This document shows, in pieces, positions 14,895 to 22,824 of a stretch of DNA of 28,515 nucleotides (within the stretch, counting starts at the first letter, position 1; the number at the start of each line of letters is the position of its first letter). The position numbers and the translations under genes were made by a program. The notes beneath the pieces were generated by a model. The model was not told where the DNA came from and made no database searches. It saw only the letters and a list, made by a program, of their open reading frames with translations. Location of the stretch: the IMG/VR virus record IMGVR_UViG_3300028844_000518, positions 1-28,515 of that record. The stretch is one strand, 5' to 3'. The stretch comes from a virus.

Positions 14895-16519
14895 TTTGAT
14901 TTTTCCTGATTAAAAAATTCCATAAAATTAAATGATTTTTTCTCACTCTTAGCTACAGCAAAATCATCACCGCCTACTCTTTTTCTAACTTCGTAAACAT
15001 CTTTTAATAAATCTACTCTAGCTATATCTTCTAAAAATTCTGATCTGGTTATTTTACCTTTTTTAAATTGTTGAGCTAAATCATTATTAATATTTTTAAA
15101 ATAATTGTCGGGTTCTTTGCCAATTGCAGTTGCAAGATTAGTAATATCAAAATTAAGTGGTTTTAGATTTGGTGAAAATAAATCAGGCATTTTTTCATTA
15201 CCTATTTTTGCAATAACTTTTAAGTATGCATTTTCTGGAGACATTCCATCACTAGTAACGTATCTATTAAATCTAGATAAAGCATCTTGTGTCATCTCTT
15301 TATCGTTAGTGCTAATTCCACCAGATCCAAAAAATTGTGATAAGCCTTCCATATCACCAAGATTAATTCTTAGCTTTTTATAGAAGTCTTTATATTGATC
15401 ATGTTTAGTTGGATCATTTTTAAAACTTTTTATTAATTTACTTAATGTTGCAGTATCTTTAATATTTGTATTTTCTAAAAATTCTCTAGATGATTTAAAT
15501 GTTATCTCAAGATCGTCTAATTCATTTACGTTATCAGCAATGACAATTTGATTATTAATTCTATTTATAAAATCTTCGTCTGATACTTTGTCAGGATTTA
15601 TATATAGATCTAATAAAGCGTTGTATTGAGTAGTATTTATCTTACCGCTATCTTTAATATCGTGTAGCTCATCAATTGATGGTCTATTTTCATCATCAAT
15701 TATTCTATTACCTAACTCAGTAAAAGTAGTTACTTGTTCAAAAACTCTCTCGTTCACTTCTTTATCATTTGCTAATAATTCTTCATTAGCAGCAGATACA
15801 AAAGCATTTTGCGCTCTTTCTAAGTATATACTTCCTTTTTGTGGACCAAACTCCTCAAATAATTCTTTTTCAGATAACATTACTCCTAAAGGATCTGTTT
15901 TAATTCCTAGGTTTGTAATTGTTTCTTGTTTTAGATATTCGTACTCACTTAAAAGTTTGTTTAAATCTTTTTGTCCATACTTTGATAATTGAACTCTATC
16001 GTTACCCCAGTCTACAAAATTTTTATCACCAGTTGCTCTAATTCCAGCATCTGTATTAGTTCTATCTAATAAATTTCTATTTAAAAAATCTATGTCAGCT
16101 TGTTTATTTTGTTCAGCTGCTTTAGACATTACACTCTTATAAAGACTAGATTGATTTCTTATTTTTTCTTTATTTATGTAAGTATTAACTAAAGATTGAA
16201 CTTGTTTGTTTTCACCAGATACATCTAGATCATAAGCTTTACTTAATGTTTCTTCAGCAAGCTCCAGGTTGGTCATCTGAGATGCTTCATATAAGGTACT
16301 ATCAATAACCTTTTGTTGCGATCCAACTAATTCGTAAAATCTATTTTGATCTTCGATAAGTTTTTGGTCTTTTTTAATTTTTTGAAATTCTCTACCAGCA
16401 GCAGATATATTAGAACCTAATTGTTGAGCAAAACCTACATTAACTGCAAGGTTGGTAACGTTAACTGGTTTAGAACCTCTTACTTGCATCTGCGATGATT
16501 TAATTTCAAATTTTGCCAT
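14891..16519 (-). CDS. Internal virion protein, 542 aa
   Basis: The protein is almost entirely alpha-helical by composition, with many charged heptads, no transmembrane segment and no cysteine cluster. The N-terminus has a predicted amphipathic helix (VGFAQQLGSNISAAGREFQK). It lies between a 147-aa helical protein and the 921-aa protein with start and stop overlaps on both sides, in the position of T7 gp15. I infer that it is a structural component of the ejectosome or internal core; nothing in the sequence proves a function. Start ATG 16519 shares its A with the stop of the upstream gene. Confidence 0.6.
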   Translation of the reverse strand: MAKFEIKSSQMQVRGSKPVNVTNLAVNVGFAQQLGSNISAAGREFQKIKKDQKLIEDQNRFYELVGSQQKVIDSTLYEASQMTNLELAEETLSKAYDLDVSGENKQVQSLVNTYINKEKIRNQSSLYKSVMSKAAEQNKQADIDFLNRNLLDRTNTDAGIRATGDKNFVDWGNDRVQLSKYGQKDLNKLLSEYEYLKQETITNLGIKTDPLGVMLSEKELFEEFGPQKGSIYLERAQNAFVSAANEELLANDKEVNERVFEQVTTFTELGNRIIDDENRPSIDELHDIKDSGKINTTQYNALLDLYINPDKVSDEDFINRINNQIVIADNVNELDDLEITFKSSREFLENTNIKDTATLSKLIKSFKNDPTKHDQYKDFYKKLRINLGDMEGLSQFFGSGGISTNDKEMTQDALSRFNRYVTSDGMSPENAYLKVIAKIGNEKMPDLFSPNLKPLNFDITNLATAIGKEPDNYFKNINNDLAQQFKKGKITRSEFLEDIARVDLLKDVYEVRKRVGGDDFAVAKSEKKSFNFMEFFNQEKSK

Positions 16520-16962
16520 TAATTATTCTTTTGTGATGATTGATAACTAGATAAAGCTTTTGCACCTTCCGAAGTAGCAACCAACAATCCTTTAGTATAT
16601 TCTTGTCTGCCTTTAGCCTCTAATAATAATGACTGATTATCAGCATCTCTCATTTCGGTGCTTTGATTGTAATCAGCAATAGATAAATCTGTTGCTTGTT
16701 CTATCTTAAATTCTTGAGCTGCAAAAAAAGTTGATGTGTCTTGTTTAAATTCAAAACCTGACTTTAATAATTTTACAAAAAAATCTGAGTATTGTTTGTT
16801 TTGTTGTTTTACAAGTCTAGGCTTATCTATATTTTTATAGATATATTCATCTTCCTTAGCTTTCGCTTTATTTAACTGTGATTGCTTGTTGTAAAGATCT
16901 CGATTACTTTTACCGAGCTGTACTCCAGCAACTGCACCTATAACATTTCCAACCCAACTCAT
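16519..16962 (-). CDS. Small internal virion protein (T7 gp14-like position), 147 aa
   Basis: It begins MSWVGNVIGAVAGVQLGKSN, a Gly/Ala-rich hydrophobic N-terminus typical of phage internal virion protein B (T7 gp14 type), followed by a helical Gln- and Lys-rich body. T7 gp14 forms part of the channel through the outer membrane. Length (147 aa, against about 196 in T7) and order (GNAT-like protein, this protein, then the larger internal proteins) support the assignment. Pairwise similarity cannot be measured here. Confidence 0.6.
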   Translation of the reverse strand: MSWVGNVIGAVAGVQLGKSNRDLYNKQSQLNKAKAKEDEYIYKNIDKPRLVKQQNKQYSDFFVKLLKSGFEFKQDTSTFFAAQEFKIEQATDLSIADYNQSTEMRDADNQSLLLEAKGRQEYTKGLLVATSEGAKALSSYQSSQKNN

Positions 16963-16963
16963 A

Positions 16964-17416
16964 TTAATAAATCACACTCATTTGATAAAAATCTGAACCA
17001 TCAGGTCCATATTTACGTTTTAATCCTTCAGTTTTAAAACCACACCAGGTAGCAAATCTTAATCCTCTTTTAAATTCTGCTTTAACAGAGGTCTGAAGTC
17101 TTCTAATTTTATATTTCTTACAAGTTTGATCTTGTAATTCTTTAATTGTTCTTGCAGCTAAAAATTTTATATCAAAAACATTTATACCGCATAGTACCCA
17201 AGCCTCAGCTACACCTTCCCATAATTGTACTATCCCACAAGCGAAGACTGGTTTGTCTCCGATAAAATAAGTAAATGCTTGTCCTTCTTTAGAGTAATTA
17301 CAAATACGGTTATCTTCATAGCTTGCGTCTATTTCCATAAGCTTATCATTTAAGCCTTGAGAAATAATTTTATCAGCGTGCCAAGTTTCAAAAAATTTTA
17401 TATTCTTATCCGTCAC
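16964..17416 (-). CDS. GNAT-like virion-associated protein, 150 aa
   Basis: It has the fold pattern of a GCN5-related acetyltransferase: strand FIGDKPVFACGIVQLWEGVAEAW (about 50-72) and a C-terminal AEFKRGLRFATWCGFKTEG motif (about 113-131), typical of the last helix and strand of GNATs. Small proteins of this type occupy the place of T7 gp13 in many podoviruses between tail tube and internal virion genes. The usual acetyl-CoA loop Q/RxxGxG/A is not evident, so catalysis is doubtful. Start is GTG 17416, 11 nt inside the previous gene; no ribosome site was seen, which suggests coupling. Confidence 0.7.
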   Translation of the reverse strand: MTDKNIKFFETWHADKIISQGLNDKLMEIDASYEDNRICNYSKEGQAFTYFIGDKPVFACGIVQLWEGVAEAWVLCGINVFDIKFLAARTIKELQDQTCKKYKIRRLQTSVKAEFKRGLRFATWCGFKTEGLKRKYGPDGSDFYQMSVIY

Positions 17417-19181
17417 TGGTTACTAAAGTTGGATAGATTGCTAGTATTGAACAAGGTAAAGGCTGATCTTGTTGAATAGTAATAAATCCATCTGAATTAA
17501 AATCATCGTTAAATTCTATTTCTTTATCACCAGCTATTAACGTTTTAACTGGCTGACCTAACGGTGACGATGTTGTTCTAAATGGTATTGCCTCTAAATT
17601 ATCTAAACTCGGACCAACTTTAACTCCGACAGTTTCAAATAATCTTAATGTAACTTTACTAATTCTTTTTGTTTTACCTTGGCTAGTTCCTTCAGCAGCG
17701 CCACCTTCTATTCTCATAGTTTGTAAAACTGAATTATATTTTAATCCAACTACTGCTTTTGTAACTGATCTATTTAATGTTATAGCTCCCCCACTAACCA
17801 CTTTGTCTGGATGAGCTGATCCATCTGCCAAGATAGATACAGTTTGTCCTTCTAAATGAGCAAGACCTGATAACGTAGTTGTTGCTGAACCAGAATACGA
17901 TAAATGACTATCTAAAAATTTAAAACTATTACTATCTGTTTCGTCAAAATCAAAATTAGAAAAACATTCAACATATCTTTTAGTTGCACCGTTAACTGTT
18001 CTTTTAACTATTACCCAAAGTTCATCTTCATTAATTTCACCAGAGATACTAGCAACACTTTCAACTTGAGCATTACCATTTCCAAATGATCCACCAAAAA
18101 TATGTCTGTGCCAAGCTATAACTTCCTCTGATCTTAAATAAGTTAATCCAGCTAAAACTCCATCTTCTCTAACACACCATAAAATACTATCTGGTGATTG
18201 TTGATAAGCCATTTCAGTAATTCCAGATTGAGTAACACTTTCATTAAGTATAGTAAGGTCGCTTGCTTGATAGCCATCTACATCAAAATTAAATGAAAGT
18301 TCTCTAACTTTTCTTCTAGCTCTTTGTAAAAATAAAGTTGCATTACCAGCTGGTTGAGCGTCAACATTTGCAGATCCAAAAGTTGATTGTCTTTTAATCG
18401 CTATGTTTGTTGGAGTTACTGCTGCATCTGTTCCATCAGCTGAAACTGTAAATTCACCACCAGTAGTACCTATAATTAAAGTTCTTTGTGTTTTAATAAA
18501 TCTAATTGCGTTTACCTGGTTTGATGCAATTGTATAAATCATTGCACTATCGGCATTAGTACCAGTTGACATGTTCTCATAATCACCTGATTTAGAAAAC
18601 CATAATGTTTGCGGATTATTATTAGAGTTTGCAAAAACTAAACGTTGTTCAAAGAAAGATACACAACTAGGTCTATTGTTTGCTCCAGCAATTGGCGTAG
18701 CTGGTGATCCGCTAAATGATACCGTAGTTAATGTCCAAGATGTATGTCCAGTTCTACTAAGCTTACGCACGTTATGGTTTGGATGACACAAGTACATAAC
18801 ATCTGCACTCTGTGCAAATTTAATATCAAATAATTCCGCCTCTAAATAAGGAGAAGATATTTCATAAGCTACTGATGGAGATCCAGTTACTATCTGACCT
18901 TTATCTTTAAAAAATCTTATATATCCATCTCCAAATTCTAAAATATATGTTTGAGCAGTTGAAAACTCAAAAGGTATTAATCTAGTTTTTTTAGAACTAT
19001 CTTTTACCTCATCAATAAATTGTGTACCTACTCTTCTTTGAGCTGCTCCTTGAGGAGCTACCAGGAAATTTTCTAAAACTTTACAACTTGTATTATATTT
19101 TGGAAAATCTTGTCTTCCATCTAATTTGGCAGAAAATTCACCACTAACGAAAGAGTTTAAAGCAAGAGTTGTTCTAGGCAT
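17406..19181 (-). CDS. Tail tube (nozzle) protein B-like, 591 aa
   Basis: The N-terminus MPRTTLALNSFVSGEFSAKLDGR with KVLENFLVAPQGAAQRRVGTQFI (about 33-55) is characteristic of podovirus tail tubular/nozzle proteins: a FxxGExSxxLxGR motif, then a GxxxRRxGTxFI motif. The rest is beta-rich, with WFSKSGDYENM (about 203-213) also common in this family. T7 gp12 forms the nozzle below gp11; this protein is shorter than gp12 (about 790 aa) but occupies the equivalent position. It is separated from the gp11-like gene by a 143-nt gap with a hairpin. Confidence 0.8.
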   Translation of the reverse strand: MPRTTLALNSFVSGEFSAKLDGRQDFPKYNTSCKVLENFLVAPQGAAQRRVGTQFIDEVKDSSKKTRLIPFEFSTAQTYILEFGDGYIRFFKDKGQIVTGSPSVAYEISSPYLEAELFDIKFAQSADVMYLCHPNHNVRKLSRTGHTSWTLTTVSFSGSPATPIAGANNRPSCVSFFEQRLVFANSNNNPQTLWFSKSGDYENMSTGTNADSAMIYTIASNQVNAIRFIKTQRTLIIGTTGGEFTVSADGTDAAVTPTNIAIKRQSTFGSANVDAQPAGNATLFLQRARRKVRELSFNFDVDGYQASDLTILNESVTQSGITEMAYQQSPDSILWCVREDGVLAGLTYLRSEEVIAWHRHIFGGSFGNGNAQVESVASISGEINEDELWVIVKRTVNGATKRYVECFSNFDFDETDSNSFKFLDSHLSYSGSATTTLSGLAHLEGQTVSILADGSAHPDKVVSGGAITLNRSVTKAVVGLKYNSVLQTMRIEGGAAEGTSQGKTKRISKVTLRLFETVGVKVGPSLDNLEAIPFRTTSSPLGQPVKTLIAGDKEIEFNDDFNSDGFITIQQDQPLPCSILAIYPTLVTSDG

Positions 19182-19287
19182 AATTTTTGAAAAGTTATTT
19201 AAATTTAATAATCTGTAATTGTTCTTTTAGTCATACATCGGAGGTTAAGCGTACTAGAAGAAAACGAAAACACTAGATAACAGCAAT

Positions 19288-19328
19288 AAGGCGATTGGAT
19301 TTGACGGTTCAGTCGCCTTTCTTTTTAT
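19288..19328. terminator. Terminator-like hairpin, better oriented rightward
   Basis: AAGGCGATT (19288-19296) pairs with AGTCGCCTT (19311-19319; one T-G pair) around a 14-nt loop. Reading rightward it is followed by TTTCTTTTTAT, a good U tract; reading leftward, in the direction of the genes, the sequence after the stem is only moderately T-rich. It lies in the 143-nt gap just after the stop of the tail tube A-like gene. That gap holds no other gene, only a nine-codon ORF. Confidence 0.55.
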
Positions 19329-19903
19329 AGTCTACTATCCGTAAATTCGTTAGCTTCTATTGTTGTTACAGAATTTTCCGTAGCATCAATAAATCTAGCT
19401 TCCTTTAATCTATCATTTGCACGCTGCAAATATTGATTTGCTAGTGTTGCATTATTTGTAACAGCATAAGCTATATCAGCAGCCAGTTGATGAGAAATAG
19501 CTTCTCTAAGATTAATATCATAAATATTTGGATCTGTATTTTCTGCTACGTAAATTAGATAAATAGTTCCTTCGTTTGTTTTAATTTTTCTACCTTCAAC
19601 TCTATATTCTAAGTCTGAGTTAATACTATCAGTAGCTCCGTTTGAAACTTTTATAACTCTTAAACAATCTGAAGGTAAAGTAAATTGGCTGCTATATTCT
19701 ATTACTGGAGCCGCACTATCCTTTGCTAATTCAACTCTTTTAATTAAACAGTTCCAAGGATGAGATCTAAAAATTCTACTTCTTATTGGCTCGTATCTTT
19801 GATTACATAAACGAGCGTTTTTTGTATCATCTGTTAATGCACTAATTGTTGATGCACCTAAAAGGTTTAAGGCTGAGTTACATATATCTACTACTGATGC
19901 CAT
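19325..19903 (-). CDS. Tail tube (adaptor) protein A-like, 192 aa
   Basis: The start MASVVDICNSALNLLGASTISALTDD and a following RYEPIRSRIFRSHPWNCLIKR (about 37-57) match the conserved helical core of T7 gp11-type proteins, which form the ring between portal and nozzle. A later RVEGRKIKTNEGTIYLIYV strand pair and AISHQLAADIAYAVTNN helix fit the same family. Length is close to the T7 protein (196 aa). ATG 19903 has an AAGGAG site 9 nt upstream, located inside the end of the preceding 72-aa gene, with which it shares one base (TAATG). Confidence 0.85.
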   Translation of the reverse strand: MASVVDICNSALNLLGASTISALTDDTKNARLCNQRYEPIRSRIFRSHPWNCLIKRVELAKDSAAPVIEYSSQFTLPSDCLRVIKVSNGATDSINSDLEYRVEGRKIKTNEGTIYLIYVAENTDPNIYDINLREAISHQLAADIAYAVTNNATLANQYLQRANDRLKEARFIDATENSVTTIEANEFTDSRL

Positions 19904-20121
19904 TAAGTTATTTCTCCTTGTTGTTTACATGAAAATTTAATTGCTAATTTTTCATCTTCAAAATCTTTTTTATATAATTCGTTTAATAAAAAATGTGATT
20001 GCTTGTATCCTTGATTAATACATGTGGACCAATTATCAAATGATCCAGTAATACTTTCGTTATTACATTTAGTTTCTGCTGTTGCAAAACTACATACATA
20101 TAAAATCAAAATATATTTCAT
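19903..20121 (-). CDS. Small secreted Cys-containing protein, 72 aa
   Basis: MKYILILYVCSFATAETKC has the form of a short signal peptide with a likely cleavage after ATA (about residue 15). The remaining ~57 residues contain four Cys (KCNNE, STCINQ and FSCKQQ among them after cleavage) spaced as if for disulphides. No known motif or function is recognised. Position between a capsid-associated gene and the tail adaptor is unusual for a secreted protein; exclusion of superinfecting phage is one possible guess. It is preceded by a strong hairpin, so it may be expressed less than the capsid genes. Confidence 0.6.
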   Translation of the reverse strand: MKYILILYVCSFATAETKCNNESITGSFDNWSTCINQGYKQSHFLLNELYKKDFEDEKLAIKFSCKQQGEIT

Positions 20122-20138
20122 TAAAATTTTGTAATTGC

Positions 20139-20162
20139 TTGGCGGAGTATTTCATCCGCCAA
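20139..20162 (-). terminator. Strong stem-loop after the capsid gene pair
   Basis: TTGGCGGA (20139-20146) and TCCGCCAA (20155-20162) form a perfect 8-bp GC-rich stem with an 8-nt loop. It lies 12 nt after the stop of the 140-aa virion gene. In gene direction the T run is weak (CAATTACAAAATTTT), so it may be a partial terminator or an mRNA 3' stabiliser that sets capsid proteins apart from downstream tail genes. Confidence 0.6.
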
Positions 20163-20174
20163 ACAAATTATTGA

Positions 20175-20597
20175 TTACTCAACAGCGTAGATAACCATAC
20201 ACTTAATAGTACCAGTAGCACTTCCGCCACCAGTAGTTATTAAAATGTCAGTTTCAGCTGTTTGTTCAAATGCAACACCACCGATAGCTCCGTCATTGTG
20301 CATTGAGATAACACCAGCACTAGCCGCAGCTGTTGCTGTTATGTATCTGTCTGCATCGGAACCATCACCAACTGCTAGAGTTACACCAGATCCTAAAGCG
20401 TCGTGATGTATTGCTACATCATAAACTTTAGTACCTTTTGGTAATCTTGCAACTGAGATGTCTGAACCACTTGCTAAGCTTGCAGCTTCGAAAGTGTCGT
20501 ATTGCACTCTTAGTTTACCAGACCATTCGCTACTATCCGCATTAACAACAGGATCAGCAGTTATGTTGGTAAAATTTACTCCTTTTACACTAGCCAT
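20175..20597 (-). CDS. Putative head decoration/virion protein, 140 aa
   Basis: The protein is small and beta-rich, with high Ala, Gly, Ser and Thr and no charged helices. Segments include VARLPKGTKVYDVAIHHD (about 49-66), TLAVGDGSDADRYITATAA (about 73-91) and a C-terminal IKCMVIYAVE strand. I recall proteins of this look directly after the capsid gene in marine podoviruses. The location right after the major capsid gene with a strong GGAGGA site suggests high expression and a role as a capsid-associated protein, but no family name can be given with certainty. Confidence 0.6.
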   Translation of the reverse strand: MASVKGVNFTNITADPVVNADSSEWSGKLRVQYDTFEAASLASGSDISVARLPKGTKVYDVAIHHDALGSGVTLAVGDGSDADRYITATAAASAGVISMHNDGAIGGVAFEQTAETDILITTGGGSATGTIKCMVIYAVE

Positions 20598-20616
20598 AAT
20601 TATTTCCTCCTATTGA

Positions 20617-21282
20617 TTACGCTTCATGCGCTTGTATGGTTAAAACTTTGTCATCTTCAAGTCTTGTGGCACCCATGGTCATACATAGGTAAACTTGAGT
20701 AGCATAGCCTTTGTCTGATCTTTCATCTATTCTCGTCATAACATCCTTGCCTAAAGCAAGTTTGATAGCGTCATTAGTGAAAAGCAAACATTCTCTTTTG
20801 CTATTAGCTTTAACCAGTCTGTTTGAGACTATAAAGTTAAATCCCATAAACGAATTGATCTCGCCATTAGCCAAAGCTTTAACTGTGTTAAAGTCTGAGC
20901 TAGTAACTTCAGTTGTTCCTAACAAGTCTGTTACTTGTTTTGGTCCAATTACAATCGTTCTAGGCAAACTTGGATCTACTGATGCACTATCAAGAATTTC
21001 TTTAGCACTTCTTAATTTTGCAATAGTTAATCCAGCAGTACCGCTTTCTGTTATCTTTTGCGAAGATGGAAGAGCAATGGTTGTTGAACCAGTTTCTCCG
21101 CCAAATGCGTTTCCAGCAACAGCTGCGATTATCTCGTCATCCATCGATCTTCCCATGGCATAAGCGGCAGCTAGTGCATAGTTAGATGTAGGATCTATCA
21201 ATGTTCTCACACGATCTTGGTTGTCTATTAGATCAGCCCATTCGTAGTCAGCCATTGATACTCTTCTTCTGCTATGTGGTGT
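20617..21282 (-). CDS. Major capsid protein, exon 2 (codons 67-287)
   Basis: The frame opens at 21282 with TPHSRRRVSMADYEWADLI and ends at the stop 20617-20619. Features typical of T7-like/HK97-fold capsid proteins are the long helix SNYALAAAYAMGRSMDDEIIA, PRTIVIGPKQVTDLL, SFMGFNFIVSNRL and the C-terminal ATQVYLCMTMGATRLEDDKV. Joined to exon 1 the protein has 287 aa, normal for this family. Exon 2 also has an internal ATG at 21255 preceded by AGAAGAAGAG, so translation of a 212-aa C-terminal form from unspliced RNA is conceivable, but it would lack the N-arm. The exon boundary was set by the intron's P1 pairing and final G. Confidence 0.9.
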   Translation of the reverse strand, partial: TPHSRRRVSMADYEWADLIDNQDRVRTLIDPTSNYALAAAYAMGRSMDDEIIAAVAGNAFGGETGSTTIALPSSQKITESGTAGLTIAKLRSAKEILDSASVDPSLPRTIVIGPKQVTDLLGTTEVTSSDFNTVKALANGEINSFMGFNFIVSNRLVKANSKRECLLFTNDAIKLALGKDVMTRIDERSDKGYATQVYLCMTMGATRLEDDKVLTIQAHEA

Positions 21283-21510
21283 CAGTTTTGTTATCGTAGT
21301 TTTTTTAATTACTACTTCTACATATCACTATGCAGCTCGGACTATATCATCACTTAATAAGTGTTCGGCACTCTTGGAGATATTATTGTTTCCTCAATCT
21401 CTAGTCTCTGAACCTTCTATATACCTTTTAAATTATATAGCTTGGCTGCTGATTGTCTTAAAAAAGATTTTCCAGCAATTCACCGAATTTTTAATCGACA
21501 TAATAATTTT
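21283..21510 (-). ncRNA. Group I intron in the major capsid gene (subgroup IA-like, no endonuclease)
   Basis: This 228-nt element separates the capsid exons. P1: exon AATCGAT (21517-21511) pairs with internal guide GTCGATT (21499-21493), with the conserved U-G pair at the splice site. P3: TTCGGT/GCCGAA (21487-21482/21369-21364). P4: TGCTG/CAGCA (21477-21473/21451-21447). P5 is a short TCTT/AAGA hairpin. P6: CTATATA/TATATAG (21440-21434/21423-21417). P7: GACTA/TAGTC (21406-21402/21344-21340) inside the classic GTTCAGAGACTAGA and GATATAGTCC core sequences. P7.1: GAGAT/ATCTC. P8: CACTT/AAGTG. P9: seven pairs with a GUGA tetraloop. The intron ends in G (21283). The extra P7.1 hairpin points to subgroup IA. 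No ORF for a homing endonuclease fits inside. All pairings were found by eye. Confidence 0.93.
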
Positions 21511-21708
21511 ATCGATTTGAGGTGTGTCTGAATGACGTGAAACTCTTTTCTGTGCAGAAACAGCTCCAATTCTTTCAAAGTAAGCATGCTTGCCTACCAC
21601 ACTCTCAACATCAACAACACCTCTAAGCAGAGAACCTTTTTGTTGTGAAAGCATTTGTACGTTTGCAGAATACTGCTGTACAAAGGCTTCCGTTATAGTA
21701 TTAGACAT
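21511..21708 (-). CDS. Major capsid protein, exon 1 (codons 1-66)
   Basis: ATG 21708 has a perfect AGGAGG site 9 nt upstream, the strongest in the window, as expected for the most abundant virion protein. The exon reads MSNTITEAFVQQYSANVQML to RHSDTPQID, the capsid N-arm, and ends at codon 66 exactly on a codon boundary (phase 0). Beyond 21510 the frame runs on for 25 codons into the intron and stops; that stretch is Lys/Ile/Asn-rich and unrelated to a capsid. After splicing, QID is followed by TPHSRRRVS, giving the uninterrupted SDTPQIDTPHSRRR segment expected for this family. Confidence 0.9.
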
Positions 21709-21797
21709 TTTTATGTCCTCCTATTATTGGTTATTATTGATTGATCGATTTGATTTTCCAATTTCTCGGATCTCGTCTTTAGATTTATAGTCTCCAA

Positions 21798-21995
21798 TTA
21801 GACTTTACTCGAAGCGGTCCTTTTGGATTGTCGCTTAGAATTTTTTTTATTTACCCATTCAAAATAATTTTCTGCAATAGGTAATGGATCTCTACGATCG
21901 TTTTCTGGACTAAACTCAGTTGCTAATCTTAAACATTCAAGTCTAACTTCAACGTCTGTAAGATCACCTTGTGGTTCAAACTTTTCACTAGCCAT
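21798..21995 (-). CDS. Small acidic/basic protein between scaffold and capsid, 65 aa
   Basis: The protein starts MASEKFEPQGDLTDVEVRLECLRLA and ends with a Lys/Arg/Ser-rich tail (KKNSKRQSKRTASSKV). The N-terminal ~45 residues look like one or two helices. It overlaps the end of the scaffold gene by 8 nt, so translation is coupled. There is no recognisable domain. Its place between scaffold and capsid genes suggests a function in head assembly, but this is only inference. Confidence 0.6.
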   Translation of the reverse strand: MASEKFEPQGDLTDVEVRLECLRLATEFSPENDRRDPLPIAENYFEWVNKKNSKRQSKRTASSKV

Positions 21996-22821
21996 TGTTT
22001 TTTAACTCATAAAGTCTTTGAACTTCATCAACAGCTTTTTTATGATTGATATGAGTTTTATCCCAATAGGCTGAACCAGGTTGAGTTAATGTGTCGATCT
22101 CACCATCAATTTCTTTAACAGTCATTGCTGAAGCTACCTCACCTTGAACCATACTATCTTCCGACAATTTTGATGCAAGATCAGCAAACGCTCTAACTAC
22201 TTGAGGATTGTTTCCTAAACTAGATCCATCTTGTAAAATTGTATTACGAAGAAAGTCTGCACCTAAAGTATTTGTTGCAAGATTTCTAGCTTGAGTAACT
22301 TTTAAATCATAAGCTGGACCATACTCTTTACGTAGTTCAATCTCAGCTTCAGCTCTAGCAGTCTCATCTCTAAATTCTAAAGATTTATCTGATTGCTCAG
22401 CAAGACTATTATAATAATTCATAATACCTTGAGCTTGTTTAGGCAATAAACCTAACTTATGAGCTTCAGCAGAAAATGCTTTTAGAGTTGTATCGTCAAC
22501 TTTACTCTCTTCAGGAAGTTCATAACTATATCCTTCAGGACTTTCTGGTCTTCCCAGTCTCTCATAAACAGTATTCCAATCATCGTCGGTTGCTAGTTTA
22601 TTAGGTACTGGTATTTTATCTGCACCCACTAATTTTTGAGAGTGTAGATACGACTTTACAAAATCATCCATATTTGAAAAATTCTGTAAAGATTTCTCTT
22701 CTTTATATTCCTCAGGAATTAAATTTTGAAAATCAAAACTTTGTTCTTGAGGTTGCGATTGATCTGATACGTCAGCTACTGCCAGTGTATCAGATTGCGT
22801 ATTTGCAGTTGTCTGATCCAT
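21988..22821 (-). CDS. Capsid assembly scaffold protein, 277 aa
   Basis: The protein is acidic, helical and Gln/Glu-rich, with a disordered N-terminus (about 1-30, Ser/Gln/Asp). A central segment DDDWNTVYERLGRPESPEGYSYELP (about 76-100) is common in scaffold proteins of marine and alphaproteobacterial podoviruses, followed by GLLPKQAQGIMNYYNSL (about 123-139). Its position between portal and major capsid genes is the T7 gp9 place. Scaffolds guide procapsid assembly and leave before maturation. The C-terminus has a helical, Lys-containing end (INHKKAVDEVQRLYELKNNG) suited to capsid binding. Confidence 0.85.
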   Translation of the reverse strand: MDQTTANTQSDTLAVADVSDQSQPQEQSFDFQNLIPEEYKEEKSLQNFSNMDDFVKSYLHSQKLVGADKIPVPNKLATDDDWNTVYERLGRPESPEGYSYELPEESKVDDTTLKAFSAEAHKLGLLPKQAQGIMNYYNSLAEQSDKSLEFRDETARAEAEIELRKEYGPAYDLKVTQARNLATNTLGADFLRNTILQDGSSLGNNPQVVRAFADLASKLSEDSMVQGEVASAMTVKEIDGEIDTLTQPGSAYWDKTHINHKKAVDEVQRLYELKNNG

Positions 22822-22824
22822 AGA

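Noticed and set aside
14029-15383. Plus-strand ORFs of 62 and 92 codons within ejection protein genes
   Set aside because: They lie wholly opposite long minus-strand coding regions and show no motif.
20711-21163. Plus-strand ORF of 150 codons opposite capsid exon 2
   Set aside because: It is a mirror frame of the conserved capsid sequence, with no recognisable domain.
21433-21708. A separate 91-aa gene
   Set aside because: The last 25 codons lie in the group I intron; only codons 1-66 resemble a capsid protein.
20617-21708. A frameshift or sequencing error splitting the capsid gene
   Set aside because: The gap is 228 nt and has paired P1, P3, P4, P6, P7, P8 and P9 with classic group I core sequences; joining the exons leaves no missing capsid residues.
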